Positions 34,101 through 50,690 of a stretch of 64,000 nt of DNA are shown here, piece by piece (positions within the stretch are counted from its first letter, which is position 1; each line of letters opens with the position of its first letter). A program made the position numbers and the translations under genes. Location: assembly GCA_963573385.1 (NCBI GenBank), contig CAUYLG010038350.1:54860-118859 (forward strand). The letters are read 5' to 3'. The notes beneath the pieces were generated by a model that searched no databases, was not told where the DNA came from, and saw only the letters and a list, made by a program, of their open reading frames with translations. Source of the stretch: Cacajao melanocephalus (lineage: Eukaryota > Chordata > Mammalia > Primates > Pitheciidae).

Positions 34101-34838
34101 AAAATAACATAACCCATTATTTTAAACTAATGACAACACTAATTGCATAAACAAGCAAACAATTAAACAGAAAACTAATAAAATCTCCACACTTTAACTT
34201 TATGCCTCCACTTTTTAACATTCTTTTTTTGGCTTCTACTTATATCTTTCTCTGTTATCTATGTCTTGAGAAGTTGTAGTTTTTCATTTTGTTTCAGCTT
34301 ATCCTTTAGTCTTTCTACTTAAGATATGAATAGTTTATACACCATAATTACAGTGTTATAATACTCTGTTTTTCTGTGTACTCACTAGTGAGTTTTGTAC
34401 CTTCAGATGATTTTTTATTACTCATAAACATCCTTCTCTTTCAGATTGAAGAATCCGCTCTATTATTTCTGGTAGGACAGGTCTGAAATTGCTCAGCATT
34501 TCTTTTTGTCTGGGAAATTTGATGAAATTGTTCAGCATTTCTTTCTGTCTAAGAAAGTCTTTATTTCTCCTTCATGTTTGAAAAAAAATTTTCCTGGATA
34601 GTCTATTTTAGGATAAAAGTTTTTTTTCCTTTGGCACTTAAATATGCCATGCAGCTCTTTCCTGGCCTGTAAGATTTCCACTGAAAAGCCTCCTACCACA
34701 CATTTTGGGGCTCCATTTTATGTTTTGTTTTTTTTTCTTGCTGCATTTAGGATCTTTTCCTTATACATGACCTTTGAGAGTTTGATTATTAAATACCTTG
34801 ACATAGTCTTCCTTGGGTTAAATATTCTTGGTGTTTAG
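34101..34838 (-). pseudogene. L1 ORF1 C-terminal remnant (outer L1)
   Basis: Inter-ORF text and the ORF1 RNA-recognition/C-terminal half are recognisable in reverse (catgcagctctttcctggcc, tttccactgaaaagcctcct, gagagtttgattattaaata). The sequence then jumps at about 34838 into 5' UTR wording, so the coiled-coil half of ORF1 is absent. Confidence 0.65.
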
Positions 34839-36145
34839 TTGACATCTAAATCACAAGACAAAGTCTATTGTACTCATCCCTCCCCTTCTCACAGGCAGAG
34901 AATTCTTTACTCATGATCACCACTGCCACAAGCCCATGGGGAATACTGCCAGGCTACCACCAATGTTTACTTCAGGCCCGAGGGCTCTTTAATCAGATAG
35001 CCGGAGACTCACCCTTTAGAGCACTGAGCACCCATATGGCCCAGGGAGGGTCCAGAAATGCTGTCCAAGTGCCAGGGCCTAAAATCAGAGACCCCAAGAG
35101 CTCACTTGGTACTCTAACAAACTGGTGTCTAAGGTGCAAGACGAAGTCTCCTTTACTCCTGTTTCTAATTTTCTCAAGCAGAAGGAGTCTCTCCTTGTAG
35201 CCACTGCAGCGGGAATGTGCTGGGTTATACCTGAAGCAAACATGTCTCAGAGTCACACCCAAAGCCCGTGGTTTATACTACCTACATACTGCTGCTGATT
35301 ATTCAGGGACCATGACCTTTTGTCAGAAAGATCCTGCCAGGATTGGGTCCTTTTCTTCAAGACAGAGTATTCTCTTTGGCTCAAGGTGTGTCTAGAAATG
35401 TCATCTAGGAGCTAGGGCTTGGAATCAGGGCCTTATGACTCTGCTTGTTTCCCTATCCTACTGTGGCTGGTCTGGTATCTAAGTTGTAAGACAAAGTCGT
35501 CCTTATTCTTTTCTCTCTCCTCATGCAGAACAAAAAGTCTCTTTGGGAGCTATGAGCTATGCTACCTGGGGCTAGGGAAAAGGTAGCACAAGCACTCCCT
35601 TAGCCACTTCAGCTGGTGTCTCATTACGTTACGTTCCCCCAAGTTTACTGGCTTTCAGTCCAGCACAGCACTAGGACATGCCTAGAAGTTGCAGTCTTTG
35701 TGGCCTAGACAGGCTTTCAAAATTTATTAGTAACTCCATACCACTGTAGCCCATGGTGATGAGGCTTGCCAGAATTCAAGTTCTACTGGATGATTTCTTT
35801 CTAGCTATGGCTTGTCTAAAATCTCCCTCCTTGGGCGCTGGCTGAGTTCTTCCCATTATTGCTTTTTGCTGTGACGGGGCAGCTCTGAGTTTGAATACAA
35901 TGTTCCCCAACCACTGAGATGAGGGAGGGATGGCATCAGCAATTCAAAGCTGTCTTTTTCACTTTGTTTAATATCTCTTTCAGTTATATGAAGGTAAAAT
36001 TAGATACTGTAAGCATGCACCTGCTTTTTGGTTCCTATAAAGGTACTTTTTGTATGGATGGTTTTTCAATTTGATGTCCTCCTGTTGAGAGGACAATTAG
36101 GGGAGGCTTCTATTTAGCTATGCTGCTCCACCTCCCTTCTATGTG
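34839..36145 (-). promoter_or_regulatory. L1 5' UTR (outer L1) with repeated units
   Basis: A GC-richer segment in which a motif of the form ctaag..gcaagacaaagtc recurs at 34846, 35129 and 35479, about 280-350 bases apart, each followed by a cttctct/tcctca stretch and a cagaagga-like block. This looks like diverged tandem units of the L1 promoter region. The 5' end is near 36145. Confidence 0.6.
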
Positions 36146-40559
<4,414 letters not shown>

Positions 40560-40790
40560 ACAAGAGCAATAAAAACAAATGATAATACCTATTAAGTTCC
40601 TGCTGCATGCCAGGAGAATTATATCTATTCTTCCCCAAGCTGTCTATGATGGGTATTTGCATTACTGTGTAGGTGAGGACTAAGAGCCTGAGAGAGTATA
40701 TTTGTCTTATTCTAGGTCATGAAATTAATATGTAGTAAGGTTCAGGTTTGTCTAAAGTTAAAGTCTGTCTTTTTTCTATTAGCAAGCCCA
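40560..40790 (+). mobile_element. MIR SINE
   Basis: Follows MIR in order: ataatacctattaagttcct, gctgcatgccagga, then tgaggactaagagcctgaga, tctaggtcatgaaatta and gtctttttt..gcccacgaatgct. Old and diverged, with no TSD visible. Confidence 0.75.
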
Positions 40791-42002
40791 CGAATGCTAA
40801 ATACTAGTCTATGAAAGGGATCAAGATGTGTTATTCATATCTTGGTCCTGACTGATGGGTTGCCCATAAGAGAGTTTGGACAGGGAATTGGTAAATAAAT
40901 CATTATTATAACCTTGGAGAGTTTTTGATTTTACAGATATCTGCATAGTAATAATAAATGGCAAGATTATTACAAAATTGCTTGTTTTCTTAAGCTCTAA
41001 ATTCTTTATTTTATTGGCTTACATAAACATATTAAAAAAACTATACTTTTGAAGTAAGACATTCATATTATCATGTCTCCCTGATCTCATTTTACTATAG
41101 TCCATGGTATTGGATTTAGTGTACCAAGTGTATATATGTTGCTTTTATGATCATGAATTGTCCAGATGTTATTTATGGATCTAATGTACAATATTTAGAA
41201 AGACATCAGTTTTACTTTTAATATGTATGTTACTAAAGTTAATTTATTTAATACCTATGTTATTAAAATATAAATAATTTTATAATATGCATAAATACAA
41301 GCATAACTGAGGTTTTCTTTTACAGATTAAAATAAGTTACCATACCAGGTATAGATAGCTCTACCTATGAGAATGAGTTGCTATAAATTCCCAGCATATA
41401 GAGTCTCAACGTAGCTAACGTGTCTCACAAAGAATACTGCCACATTACAGAATAAGTGATTTTCTCTGTAGTTGAATGTTTGACTATTTAGGGATATTAG
41501 CCTTAGAAAGGCTTGTTGACTGGGAATTGTGCTCATGCAATAGCCCCTTCCTTTTACCATTCTATGCGGTTACTTTGTTCATGTGTATATCATACTGTTT
41601 CCAGAGTGACTGATGATAATCAATAACCAAAGACCACTAGCCATGTCATTTAAGTATTTAATATTTTCACAAGTCTCTATGAGTGCCACCTTTTACTACT
41701 AAAAAGTTGTATTTTTTTATTTCTATATTGGTTTGAGAAGGGCAGTTTCAGAGATTGCCACTTGTTCTTCTCCACTATGACATGTATTACCCCATAGACA
41801 AAGGACCCAATGTGTAAGTTATTCCAGCTGCCAAGTATATTAATCATAATTATATAGACCAAGTGGTTCTACTCACCCCACGTGAACACTGAGTCAAACG
41901 TTAGCCACAACTTTATTTATTGCCTAGATTTGATAAGCCACCACTCTAACAAGGGGACGGGTGTGTCAATGTGATGTTTAGGTACTCTGGCTTTAAATGT
42001 CT
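40791..42002. other. No recognised feature
   Basis: About 1.2 kb of AT-rich sequence without a named repeat or convincing frame. Confidence 0.6.
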
Positions 42003-42009
42003 GCACAGA

Positions 42010-42341
42010 CTGGACACAGTGGCTCACGCCTGTAGTGCCAGCACTTTGGGAGGCCGAGGCAGGTGAATTTCTTGAGCCCAGGAGTTCGAGACCAGCCTGG
42101 GAAACAAAGAGAGACCCTGTCTCCATAAAACATACAAAAAATTAGCAGGGTGTGGTGGTGCACACCTGAGGTCCCAGCTACTTGGGAGGCTGAGGCAGGA
42201 GGATGGGGCAGGAGGATGGCTTAAGCCCATGGTTTGAGCCAAGATTGCACCACTGCACTCTAGCCTGGGAAAGAGCAAGACCCTGTCTCAATAAAAATAT
42301 AAATAATATAATAACAATTAATATAATATAAAAAACTAAAA
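42010..42341 (+). mobile_element. AluJ with internal 13-bp duplication
   Basis: Dimer with an A/T-rich tail at 42290-42340. Target-site duplication gcacaga at 42003-42009 and 42342-42348. The right arm has ggcaggaggatgg twice in tandem at about 42193-42218. Confidence 0.9.
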
Positions 42342-42348
42342 GCACAGA

Positions 42349-42935
42349 TCTTGTGTTCAGAAAACTTAAAAGGTCCTTGGTGGGGTATATATTTCCCCCT
42401 TGTGCAAAGAGCTGTAAAGTAATTTGTAGAAGTATTAGGGAAATCTTATAGCACATATTTGACTTCTGATTATTCTGGGTTTTTTATTTTTTTTTCTTCT
42501 TCCTGGTTAAAGATGTTTATAAGAGACTTTATTGGCAGCCTTTCATCCCAGACAAGTTATTCTCTAACAATCATCTTTTTTTAAAACTCTCTGCGGGTCA
42601 GGATGTTTTGGCTGCCTCTCTAGTCTTGCCAGACATTATGGTCATTGAAACCTTCTGCTTTTTGGCATTTAAGCACCTGCATTTGGCTGCTATTATTTGT
42701 GGGGAGAGTTGAGGGAGGGACATCATTCTCTATGCATATAAATGACCCAGATCTGTGACCTGCTGTCAGTCCAAGCCAGCAGAGGGAGTCAGTAATAAAC
42801 TTCTTAGTGGTGCTAAGTAGTGGTACTCTTCTCATTGATGCATTCCCGATGGCCTAGGTGAAGAACATATTTTAACCTTACATATTGTATCTAATCTAGC
42901 ATTCCCATTGCCTCATTCTCTTTAGACCTCCTACA
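42349..42935. other. No recognised feature
   Basis: Mixed sequence. The 71-codon frame at 42620-42835 (-) lacks a recognisable motif. Confidence 0.6.
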
Positions 42936-43465
42936 TCTATCTCAGTTTTCTATTGTTGTGCAATAAAATGTTACAAAGCAGGCAGCTTATATTATCTAAA
43001 ACAGTTCTGAGGGCCAGGAATTGGAGAGAATTGAGTGAGGTGGTTTGAGCTTGGGGTTTCTTAGAAGGGGGCAGTTAAGATACCAGCTGGATCTGAAGCC
43101 AACTGAGAGCTTAACTGAAAACCTGAGAGCTTCACCCTAGGGTAGCTGCCTCACACACCTTGGAAGTTAGTGCCAATGGTGGTCAGAAGGCTTTAGTGCC
43201 TCATCATGTGGAACTGCTCATTCTCTGTTGGAGTATCTTCCTGACATGGCAGCTGGCTTTCACCAAAGTGATCCACATGAGTGTGCTGCGGAAGTTACAA
43301 TGCCTTTTATAATCCAGCCTTGGAAGTCACATACTCTCAGTTGTGCTATTTTCTATTGGTCACATAGACCAACCTTGATAAAATGTGAGATGAGACTACT
43401 CAAGGGGCATTAATACCAAGAGGCAGAGATCGTAAGGGGCCATCCTGGAGACTGGAAATCACCCT
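42936..43465 (-). mobile_element. MaLR LTR, MLT1-like
   Basis: Reverse-strand MLT1 order: ttctattgttgtgcaataaa at the 3' end, then gacatggcagctggctt, ttttctattggtcacatag and aataccaagaggcagagatc near the 5' end. No internal retroviral sequence flanks it. Diverged, and the best parallel is the LTR at 7497-8010. Confidence 0.7.
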
Positions 43466-44043
43466 CTGCTTTCTGTACTGCTACTTTTACATCTCTTCCA
43501 CATCAGAATTTACTCTCCCCTCAAGTACTAAAAAAGTCTCATTTGTTAGAGAATCAGTTCAAATTCTAGACTTGCATTGTCTAATCATGTCCAATTGTAG
43601 AGGAATTTCCCACTGTGATTCCTTTAATGCAGATTCTCACGTGCAAGTTCTCTCAATCTGAAGTGTTTAAACTATTCCACAGTGATGTTTCATGTATATA
43701 AGGAGAAATATACTTTGTTTTCTAAAAAGTCTCTTCAACATTTCCTGTGATAGAACCAGAGAGGTTTCTGCAATCAGTAACTCATTATGTTTATTGGAAA
43801 CTTAAAAGAAGAAGAAACAAACAAAAACCATTTGTAAGTAAAATTGTTGCAAATATAAACTGATTTTAAGAGAAAACTCAAGTGAGACATAACAAACGGC
43901 TTCCAATATTTAATATGTGGCATTATGAATTAAGATTTTTTATGGATCATACAAAGAGCACACACAATTCTATGGAAAACCTTGACATGAAGTATGAGCA
44001 ACACAACAGCAAATAGGTGGTAGAATTTGTGACCCTTCATCTT
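43466..44043. other. No recognised feature
   Basis: AT-rich sequence before the plus-strand L1 tail. Confidence 0.6.
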
Positions 44044-45020
44044 TGAAAGCCTAAACTGGATCCCTTCCTTATACCTCATACAAAAAGTACTTCAAAATGG
44101 ATTAACAATTTAAACATAGGACTTAACATCATAAAAACTCAAGAAGAAAACCTAGGCAATAACATTCAGGATGTAGGCATGGGCAAGGACTTCATGACTA
44201 AAACACCAAAACAATGGCAACAAAAGCCAAAATTTACAAATGGGATCTAATTAAATTTAAGAGCTTCTGCACTGCAAAAGAAACTATCATGAGAGTGAAC
44301 CAGAAAGTAACAGAATGGGAAAAATTTTTGCAACATACCCATTTGACAAAGGGCTGATATCTACAATCTACAAAGAACTTAAATTGACCAGAAAAAAACA
44401 CAACCCCATCAAAAAGTGGGCAAAGGATATGAACAGACACTTCTCCAAAGAAGACCTTTATGCAGCTAACAAACATATGAAAAAAAGCTCATCATCCCAA
44501 GTCATTAGAAAAATGCAAATCAAAACCACATTGAGATGCTGTCTCACGCCAGTTAAAGTGATGATCATTAAAAATTCAGGAGACAACAGATCCTGGAGAG
44601 AATGTGGAGAAATTGTAAAGCTTTTACACTGTTGGTGGGAGTGTAAATTAGTTCAACCATTGTGGAAGACAGCATAGTGATTCCTCAAGGATCTAGAACC
44701 AGAGATACCTTTTGACCCAGTAATCCCATTACTGGGTATATACCCAAAGGATTATAAATCCTTCTATGATAAAGACACATGCACGGGCATGTTTATTGCA
44801 GCATTGTTTACAATAGCAAAGACTTGGAACCAATCCAAATGCCCATCAGTGATAGACTGGATAAAGAAAATGTGGCACATATACACCATGGAATACCATG
44901 CAGCCATAAAAAGGATGAATCTTTTACAGGGACATGGATGAAGCTGGAAACCATCATTCTCAGCAAACTGACCCAAGAACAGAAAACTAAACACTGCATA
45001 TTCTCACCCATAAGTGGGAG
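44044..45020 (+). pseudogene. L1 ORF2 C-terminal remnant
   Basis: An open stretch at 44315-44677 reads the C-terminal ORF2p segment, including NPIKKWAKDMNRHFSKEDLY and the cysteine-containing LLHCWWECKLVQPLWK. It then shifts frame and stops. The endonuclease and reverse transcriptase are absent because of 5' truncation. Confidence 0.88.
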
Positions 45021-45044
45021 CTGAACCATAAGTGGGAGCTGGGC
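45009..45044. repeat. 18-bp tandem duplication in L1 3' region
   Basis: cataagtgggagctgaac (45009-45026) is followed directly by cataagtgggagctgggc. Other L1s in the window have a single copy here. Confidence 0.9.
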
Positions 45045-45256
45045 ACAGGGAGAGAAATATCACACACCGGGGCCTGTGGGGGATGGGGAGCTAGAGGAGG
45101 GAGAGCATTAAGAGAAATACCTAATGTAGATAATGGGGTGATGGATGCAGCAAACCACCATGGCATGTGTATACCTATATGTCAAAGCTGCACGTTATGT
45201 ATATGGACCTAGAACTTAAAGTTTAATAATAACAATAAAAAGAAAAAAAAAGAAAC

Positions 45257-45747
45257 CCTAGATTTTTATGAATATGTAGCAGCAAAAATAATATTGAAGG
45301 ACCACACTCAACCACATTGCCAAAATTTGGTTTAGAGTTCTGAGAACTAAACAAATAATGTTTTCATAGTAAATGGAAGATGGTGAAAAAAAATTAAGTA
45401 TAATTCACAGCATTCCATGTATGCTTTAACATATGCTCAGGTTATGAAAAAATATTCCAAATTGTTGGTGCAAGAATGTTTTCTTTCAACATTTATAAGT
45501 CCTTAAAATCACTTTTATGCTCATGAAATTTTGGTCATTTGATTTCGCATTTTTTCTCTCCTTCATTCTCTCCTTTGTTACATTCATTTTTTAATCTTCC
45601 TTCCAACAATTTCATCTTCCTTCTTTTCCTCCTTTTATCTTTCTCCCTCACTTACCCCTGTTTTTTTCTTTTTTTTCTTGCCACATGTTTAAGAATTTGT
45701 TTTACACTCAATATATTTATACTTATCAGCCAGTTCAGAGTAGAACA
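45257..45747. other. No gene; polypyrimidine tract inside
   Basis: 45541-45680 is strongly C/T-rich on the plus strand (ctcc, ttcc and tttt runs). A 95-codon frame at 45539-45826 reflects this composition and is not a gene. Confidence 0.7.
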
Positions 45748-45975
45748 TAAAGTTGAAGTCAGAGTAATAGAATTTAATTCTCTATGCAGCCACTTAGAGA
45801 CATGCCTTGGGCAATATATCTTGTAATATTTCTAAACTCCATTGTCCTACATTTGTAAAATGGAAGAATTTAAAGTACCTAACTCAATTTTTTACTAGAA
45901 GAGATGTAAAATAATTTATATGAAACACTAGCACATATTCTGATAAACAACATAAAGTCTTTATTATTGTTATTC
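45748..45975 (-). mobile_element. MIR SINE
   Basis: The reverse of MIR is clear: gccacttagagacatgcctt, gggcaatatatcttgtaa, atttgtaaaatggaagaatt, agtacctaactcaa and an end near cataaagtctttattattg. Confidence 0.8.
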
Positions 45976-47290
45976 TGTAACATATAAATGTTCTATGACA
46001 TTTAACAATATCACTTTCCCTGATACTTGCATCCCTCTATAAATAATCATTTCCAGGGCAGACTTGTCTGTTTTGTAAGAGAATATAATCCTAGTAAACA
46101 CTGTGCTAGTATAGATTCTTCTGAGCCTTATATTGGACTCAGTATGGAGTCCAGAGTCTTCGGAGGAATTTTATAGTATGCCTTAGTTTATGAGGTTCAT
46201 TTTTTCTCTTTTGTCTTTATCATGTGAACAATAAAGGTTAATATAAAAGACATAGTTATGGCAGAAGAGAGTAAAATTTTGTACAAATCATATTATAATA
46301 CTATTTTGAAAGAAATAATTAAACTGCCTACACAGTAAGCTTATGGATTGCAAAGTAATCTTACAGATTAAAAAGCCCAAATATTTATTCACTGTCCTCT
46401 GGATAATTTATCCAAGTACTATCTGCATTCAAGACAAGACTTACAAACTGTAACATCTAGAAAATAGCTCCTATGCACGTACTCTTTATTAACTGTGATT
46501 TATAATGGCAGTACTGTAATCCTTATTAGTAACAAAAAGAAAAATAGTTCAAACAGAAAGTTCTCAGGAAGTAGGTTAGTTCAAAATAAATAGTAAATTA
46601 TTTGACATGTCAAGTTAAATATTTTAAATACGTAAAGCCAGATAGAAAATATTTCACATAAATGCAAGTATTTCTCATAAATATAAGACCAAAAGTCATT
46701 TCAGTGTGAAATAATATTTAATAACCTGATCAAAGAATAATTATTCACTAGGGTTTAGGCTTTATTAATTTATGACTTTCTCTGTAAATTACTAAAACAG
46801 ATATATACATTTGTAATAAAAAATGGGATCTGTTTATTGAAATAATTTTCAATTAACATGTAATTGCCAAAGCAGCAAAATTGGTAAATAACAATAGTAG
46901 ACAAGCATGACTTTTGGTCAAAATGCAATAACTCAACACCCTTCAGTAGACCATTGTCCAATATCTAAAGATTCAAATACTAGTTAAAGCAAGAAAATAA
47001 TATAATAATAGCAAGTGCAGTTATAACATTTCTGTATTGAAGTGATTATAATTCAGATAGAGAAGCCTTCTTTGTTATGCATCTCTCATAGCCATCAGGA
47101 TGGGTCTGGTTCACTATGCACACTTTGCATCTTTACTTTCAACACAGATAGATAAACCCCTTCACTGATCTTCATGGAATGCTCTGTGGATCAGCTTTAA
47201 AGGCACACTGTCTATTTTTATGCGTTATGGGATATCTGATTAAAAGAAGATACTAATTTTGGAAAACGTCGCAGGTTCTTTTGCAAGGGT
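45976..47290. other. No recognised feature
   Basis: About 1.3 kb of AT-rich sequence. The 63-codon frame at 46770-46961 (-) shows no motif. Confidence 0.6.
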
Positions 47291-47365
47291 TCTGTCTGAG
47301 TCCATTTTGTGTTGCTGTAACAGAATTTTGAGACTGAATAATTTATGAGCAAGAAAAGTTTACTT
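47291..47365 (-). mobile_element. MaLR LTR end fragment
   Basis: ccattttgtgttgctgtaac, then gactgaataatttatgagca, matches the reversed end of MST/MLT1 LTRs. The similarity stops at about 47365. Confidence 0.5.
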
Positions 47366-48380
47366 GACTAATAAACTCCAAAAGTACTATGCCCTGGGTT
47401 TAATATCCTGGATGCAACTTGGCATACTAAACTCAAGGGTTGCAGAACACCCTGCTTTTTGAGGAAAGAGGACTCAGCATGGGTAGTTTCATGCATTTCC
47501 TCTTTATTGGAAGATGCTGCATTCTCAGTAGATTTCTGCCCAAGAACTGAAAGGAAGAGGGAGAGAGCTGAGTGGTCAAGGCCATCTGGGGATCTGTCTT
47601 CCTGTATCTCCTGGAAGCAGGTGCTGAAATAAATTTATATATGCAGGAAATTTATTATGAATGCTCTTGATATCAACATATTGAAAGAAAATGAAATGAA
47701 TTGAAGGAGACATTGTGTAGCCCTGCAGTTAAAGCAATTCCTCTGCCAACGTGAGAACTTTTGAAGCTAATAGGGCCTTTTAGAGTTTTATCAGCTTTAA
47801 GGGAGAAGGTAGGGTCTTTACATCCTGGTGTCCAGAAGTCACTGAATATTGGTTAACTGAGAAAGGGAACACGAACAAAGGGCAAGTGACACTCTTCAGC
47901 AAAAACAATTCCTGAATATGGCTCAGCTCTCAGACCAAAACCTTCTGACCAAGCAGAATAATAAATTAGTATTAAATGAGAGGAGGCTTTGCTATCTGAC
48001 TTGAACAGCAAAGCCTATATGAAATCCCTTCCGTGTGCTACTTAGATCCACTTACTTCATTTGATTCATGGGTATGCCTATCTTAATACAGGGATCGTCT
48101 TTTCCTGAAGAAAAATTCTAAAAGAAATATTGGTGAAACAAATGACACTCTATATTCCCTGCAGCTGAAACTGCAGGAAACTTTACAGAAGGCAACACAT
48201 TGTTTTCCTTCTCTGCCTCTGGAAATTTCCTTTCCCCTTAGCTAGCCACGCTTCTGTGATCAAAATGGCTCACCTGGTGAGATGATCAAGATTCATCCTT
48301 GAGAGTTTCAATCCTCTGCTTAACATGCCCTTTTCAAGCCAATGGTGTTGTGCTTTTTCATTCACCCAAAATTGGGGAAG
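47366..48380. other. Unassigned sequence between two MaLR pieces
   Basis: About 1 kb of balanced composition, lacking the AT-richness of the flanks and containing gctgaaactgcaggaaactt. I cannot name it. It might be an LTR of a family I do not recall or single-copy host DNA. Confidence 0.4.
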
Positions 48381-48385
48381 AAAAT

Positions 48386-48811
48386 TGTACTAGGCCACTT
48401 TGCCTTGCTATAATGCAGCACCTGAGGCTGGGAAATTTGTAAAGAAAAGAGTTTCATTTGGCTCACAGTTCTGCAGGTTCTATAAGATACATGGTGCCAA
48501 TATCCACTCTGCTTTTTATAAGACCTCAGGAAGCATTCAATCATGGGGGAAGGCAAAAGGAAGCAGGCGTATCATATGGCAAGAGAGGGAGCAAGGGAAA
48601 GAGAGGGGAGAAAGTGTCAAGTTCTTTTTAACATCAGTTCTCGTGTGAACTAACAGAGTGAATACTCACTCATTACTCCTTGGAAGCCATCAAGCCAGTC
48701 ATAAGGGATCTGCTTCCATGGCCTAAACATCTCTCACCAGACCACACTCACAAAATTGAGGATCGTGTTTCAGCACGAGATTTGGAGGGGATAAATATTC
48801 AAACAGTATCA
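48386..48811 (-). mobile_element. MaLR LTR (MSTD/MLT1A-like)
   Basis: Starts tgtactaggcc (reversed 3' end) and ends ..aacagtatca. Internal blocks gtttcatttggctcacagtt, atcatatggcaagagaggga, and gagatttggaggggataa are typical. Solo LTR, about 426 bp. Flanking pentamers (aaaat / gtaat) match only partly. Confidence 0.85.
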
Positions 48812-49199
48812 GTAATTTTTAGGGATGATTAGCAAATACATTATATCCCTGTCCTACCTCCTCTCCTCCTAATGATTACAATTAATTAACCATTCAGCGT
48901 GATGATTCATTGACTTGCTTGCTGAATTCTTGCCACAAGATGTGCAAAGTGACCAGACAAGAGCTATAATAGCTTAAAATTTAGTAGGATTGTTTCTTGC
49001 ATGATCCTTAATGGAAATGGTCCTCTTTTAAGAAACAAGATTCTTTTCCTACAGAGCACAGAGTTATAAAGATAGAATCACAGATTCCTCCAGCAAAGTA
49101 CAGTGAGAGCAATGTACCTGAATGAAGGAGATGGGAGTCCAAAAATGGTATTTCACTATGCATGCCGTCACTACAGCAGCTCTACAGAAAATTTATTCA
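48812..49199. other. No recognised feature
   Basis: Short single-copy-looking interval. Confidence 0.55.
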
Positions 49200-49385
49200 A
49201 GTTCAGATTGTCACCCCACCACTTCCTAGCTTCATGTCAATGGACATTTAGTTAATTTAACTATGCCTATAAGACTTATAGGATTGTTGTGACTCGTAAG
49301 AATAAATAGAGTAAAATGTGTAGTGAGTGCAATATTCAATACATAGTATAGCTATTAAACAAATATGTTATTATTATAATTATGA
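49200..49385 (-). mobile_element. MIR SINE (partial)
   Basis: Reverse MIR text: ccccaccacttcctagct, aggattgttgtgactcgtaa, gaataaatagagtaaaatg, then catagtatagctattaaaca before an AT-rich end. Confidence 0.78.
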
Positions 49386-49717
49386 AATTGCGTACCTGTA
49401 ATTATCTTCATTTATATCTAATAATATTTAGAAATATTACAAAAAAGTATGTACTGGAATTACCTACTTCCAAAGAGAATTTGAAAATCTGCCATCATGT
49501 ACTTTATTTTTAACTAAAGTAAAAGATAACACCTATTAAATACCACAGTAATTTATTATAGCCTTTTGATGTCAATAATCAGTTTAAACAAGTGATTCTC
49601 AAATATAAATTCTTAGGAATAATTTGTTCTGGCAGCTTCCTGTGTTTTCAATAGTTTACTATATATTGTTTACACATTCTACTTCAAAGTCAACTTCAAT
49701 AGTTTCATTGGAAGCTC
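49386..49717. other. No recognised feature
   Basis: AT-rich interval. Confidence 0.55.
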
Positions 49718-49762
49718 TTTCTCTTCCTCCTATCTATTATTCTCCTCCTCCTCCTGTTTCTC
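49718..49762. repeat. (TCC)n / pyrimidine-rich run
   Basis: Runs of ctcctcctcctcc next to an LTR boundary. Confidence 0.85.
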
Positions 49763-49764
49763 AT

Positions 49765-50129
49765 TGATATGGTTAGGTTTGTGTCTCTGCCAAAATCTCA
49801 TGTTGAATGGTAATCCCCAAGTATTTAGGGAGATACTTGATGGGAAGTGATTAGATCATGGGGGTAAATTCCCTTCATGCTGTTCTCCTGATAGTGAGTG
49901 AATTCTCACGAGATCTGATGGCTTTATAAATGGTAGTTTTTCCTGCACTGACACACACTCTCTCTCGCCTGCCACCACATAAGGTGTGCCTCTTCCTTTT
50001 CTGTTATGATTACAAGTTTTCTGATGCCTCCCCAGACAGGCAGAACTGTGAGTCAATTAAACCACTTTTCTTTATAAATTTCCCTGTCTCAGATATGTCT
50101 TCATAGCAATGTGAAAACAGACTAATAGA
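49765..50129 (+). mobile_element. MST/THE1-type MaLR solo LTR
   Basis: Starts TGATATGGTTAGG and ends gactaataga. It contains tctcacgagatctgatggct and tgagtcaattaaacc. Flanked by ctcat (49760-49764) and ctcag (50130-50134), a target-site duplication with one mismatch. Confidence 0.9.
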
Positions 50130-50134
50130 CTCAG

Positions 50135-50690
50135 CTTCTTCTTGATCCTCTTTTTTATCTCTCCACCTTCTGCTGCTTCTCCTTTTTTGCTCCTCTTTGC
50201 CTGGGCACCATCATCTACTAAGTTATTAAAAATTAAAATCTTGACATTTTATTTGAATTTGCATCTGCACTTGACTATTTAATGTTCATCAGTTAAGGTG
50301 TTTATTTCTGTTAAGAGGTCAGCATCTTTATAACTAGCTTAAATTAAATGCTATGGATGTGAAATCTTAAAGAAAAGTTTACAACATTTATTTCTTGAAT
50401 ATTAAATAAAGATTATATAAATTCATGGATTCATCAGATTCATATCTTAGATTCTCCACCAACAAACATAATAGTAAATAAAAACAGGCATTCATATTAA
50501 ACAATGGCTTAGTTACAAGACTATTAAATTTCCTATTCTCTCCCTTTTAAAATAATTTTATTCTGATACTTCTTGTGCTTTTGTACTGATTTTTATTTTA
50601 TAATAAACATTTCTACTATATTTTTGAAAATCTAGGTACGTTTTAAATAAATGTCAAAAAATCACCAACACCTTAGATATTGAGAATACA
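50135..50690. other. No recognised feature
   Basis: AT-rich interval. Confidence 0.55.

Larger units (their letters stand above)
44044..45256 (+). mobile_element. 5'-truncated L1 (L1PA/PB grade)
   Basis: Starts inside ORF2 at aaactggatcccttccttat and runs through the ORF2 end and the 3' UTR to an impure A-tail. It is the only young-looking plus-strand L1 tail in the window. A target-site duplication is not clear. Confidence 0.9.

Noticed and set aside
45539..45826. 95-codon hydrophobic frame
   Set aside because: Encoded by a polypyrimidine tract, which yields Phe/Ser/Leu by composition.
49718..49762. CRISPR-like or regulatory direct repeats
   Set aside because: A simple TCC run without spacer structure, in a eukaryotic genome.
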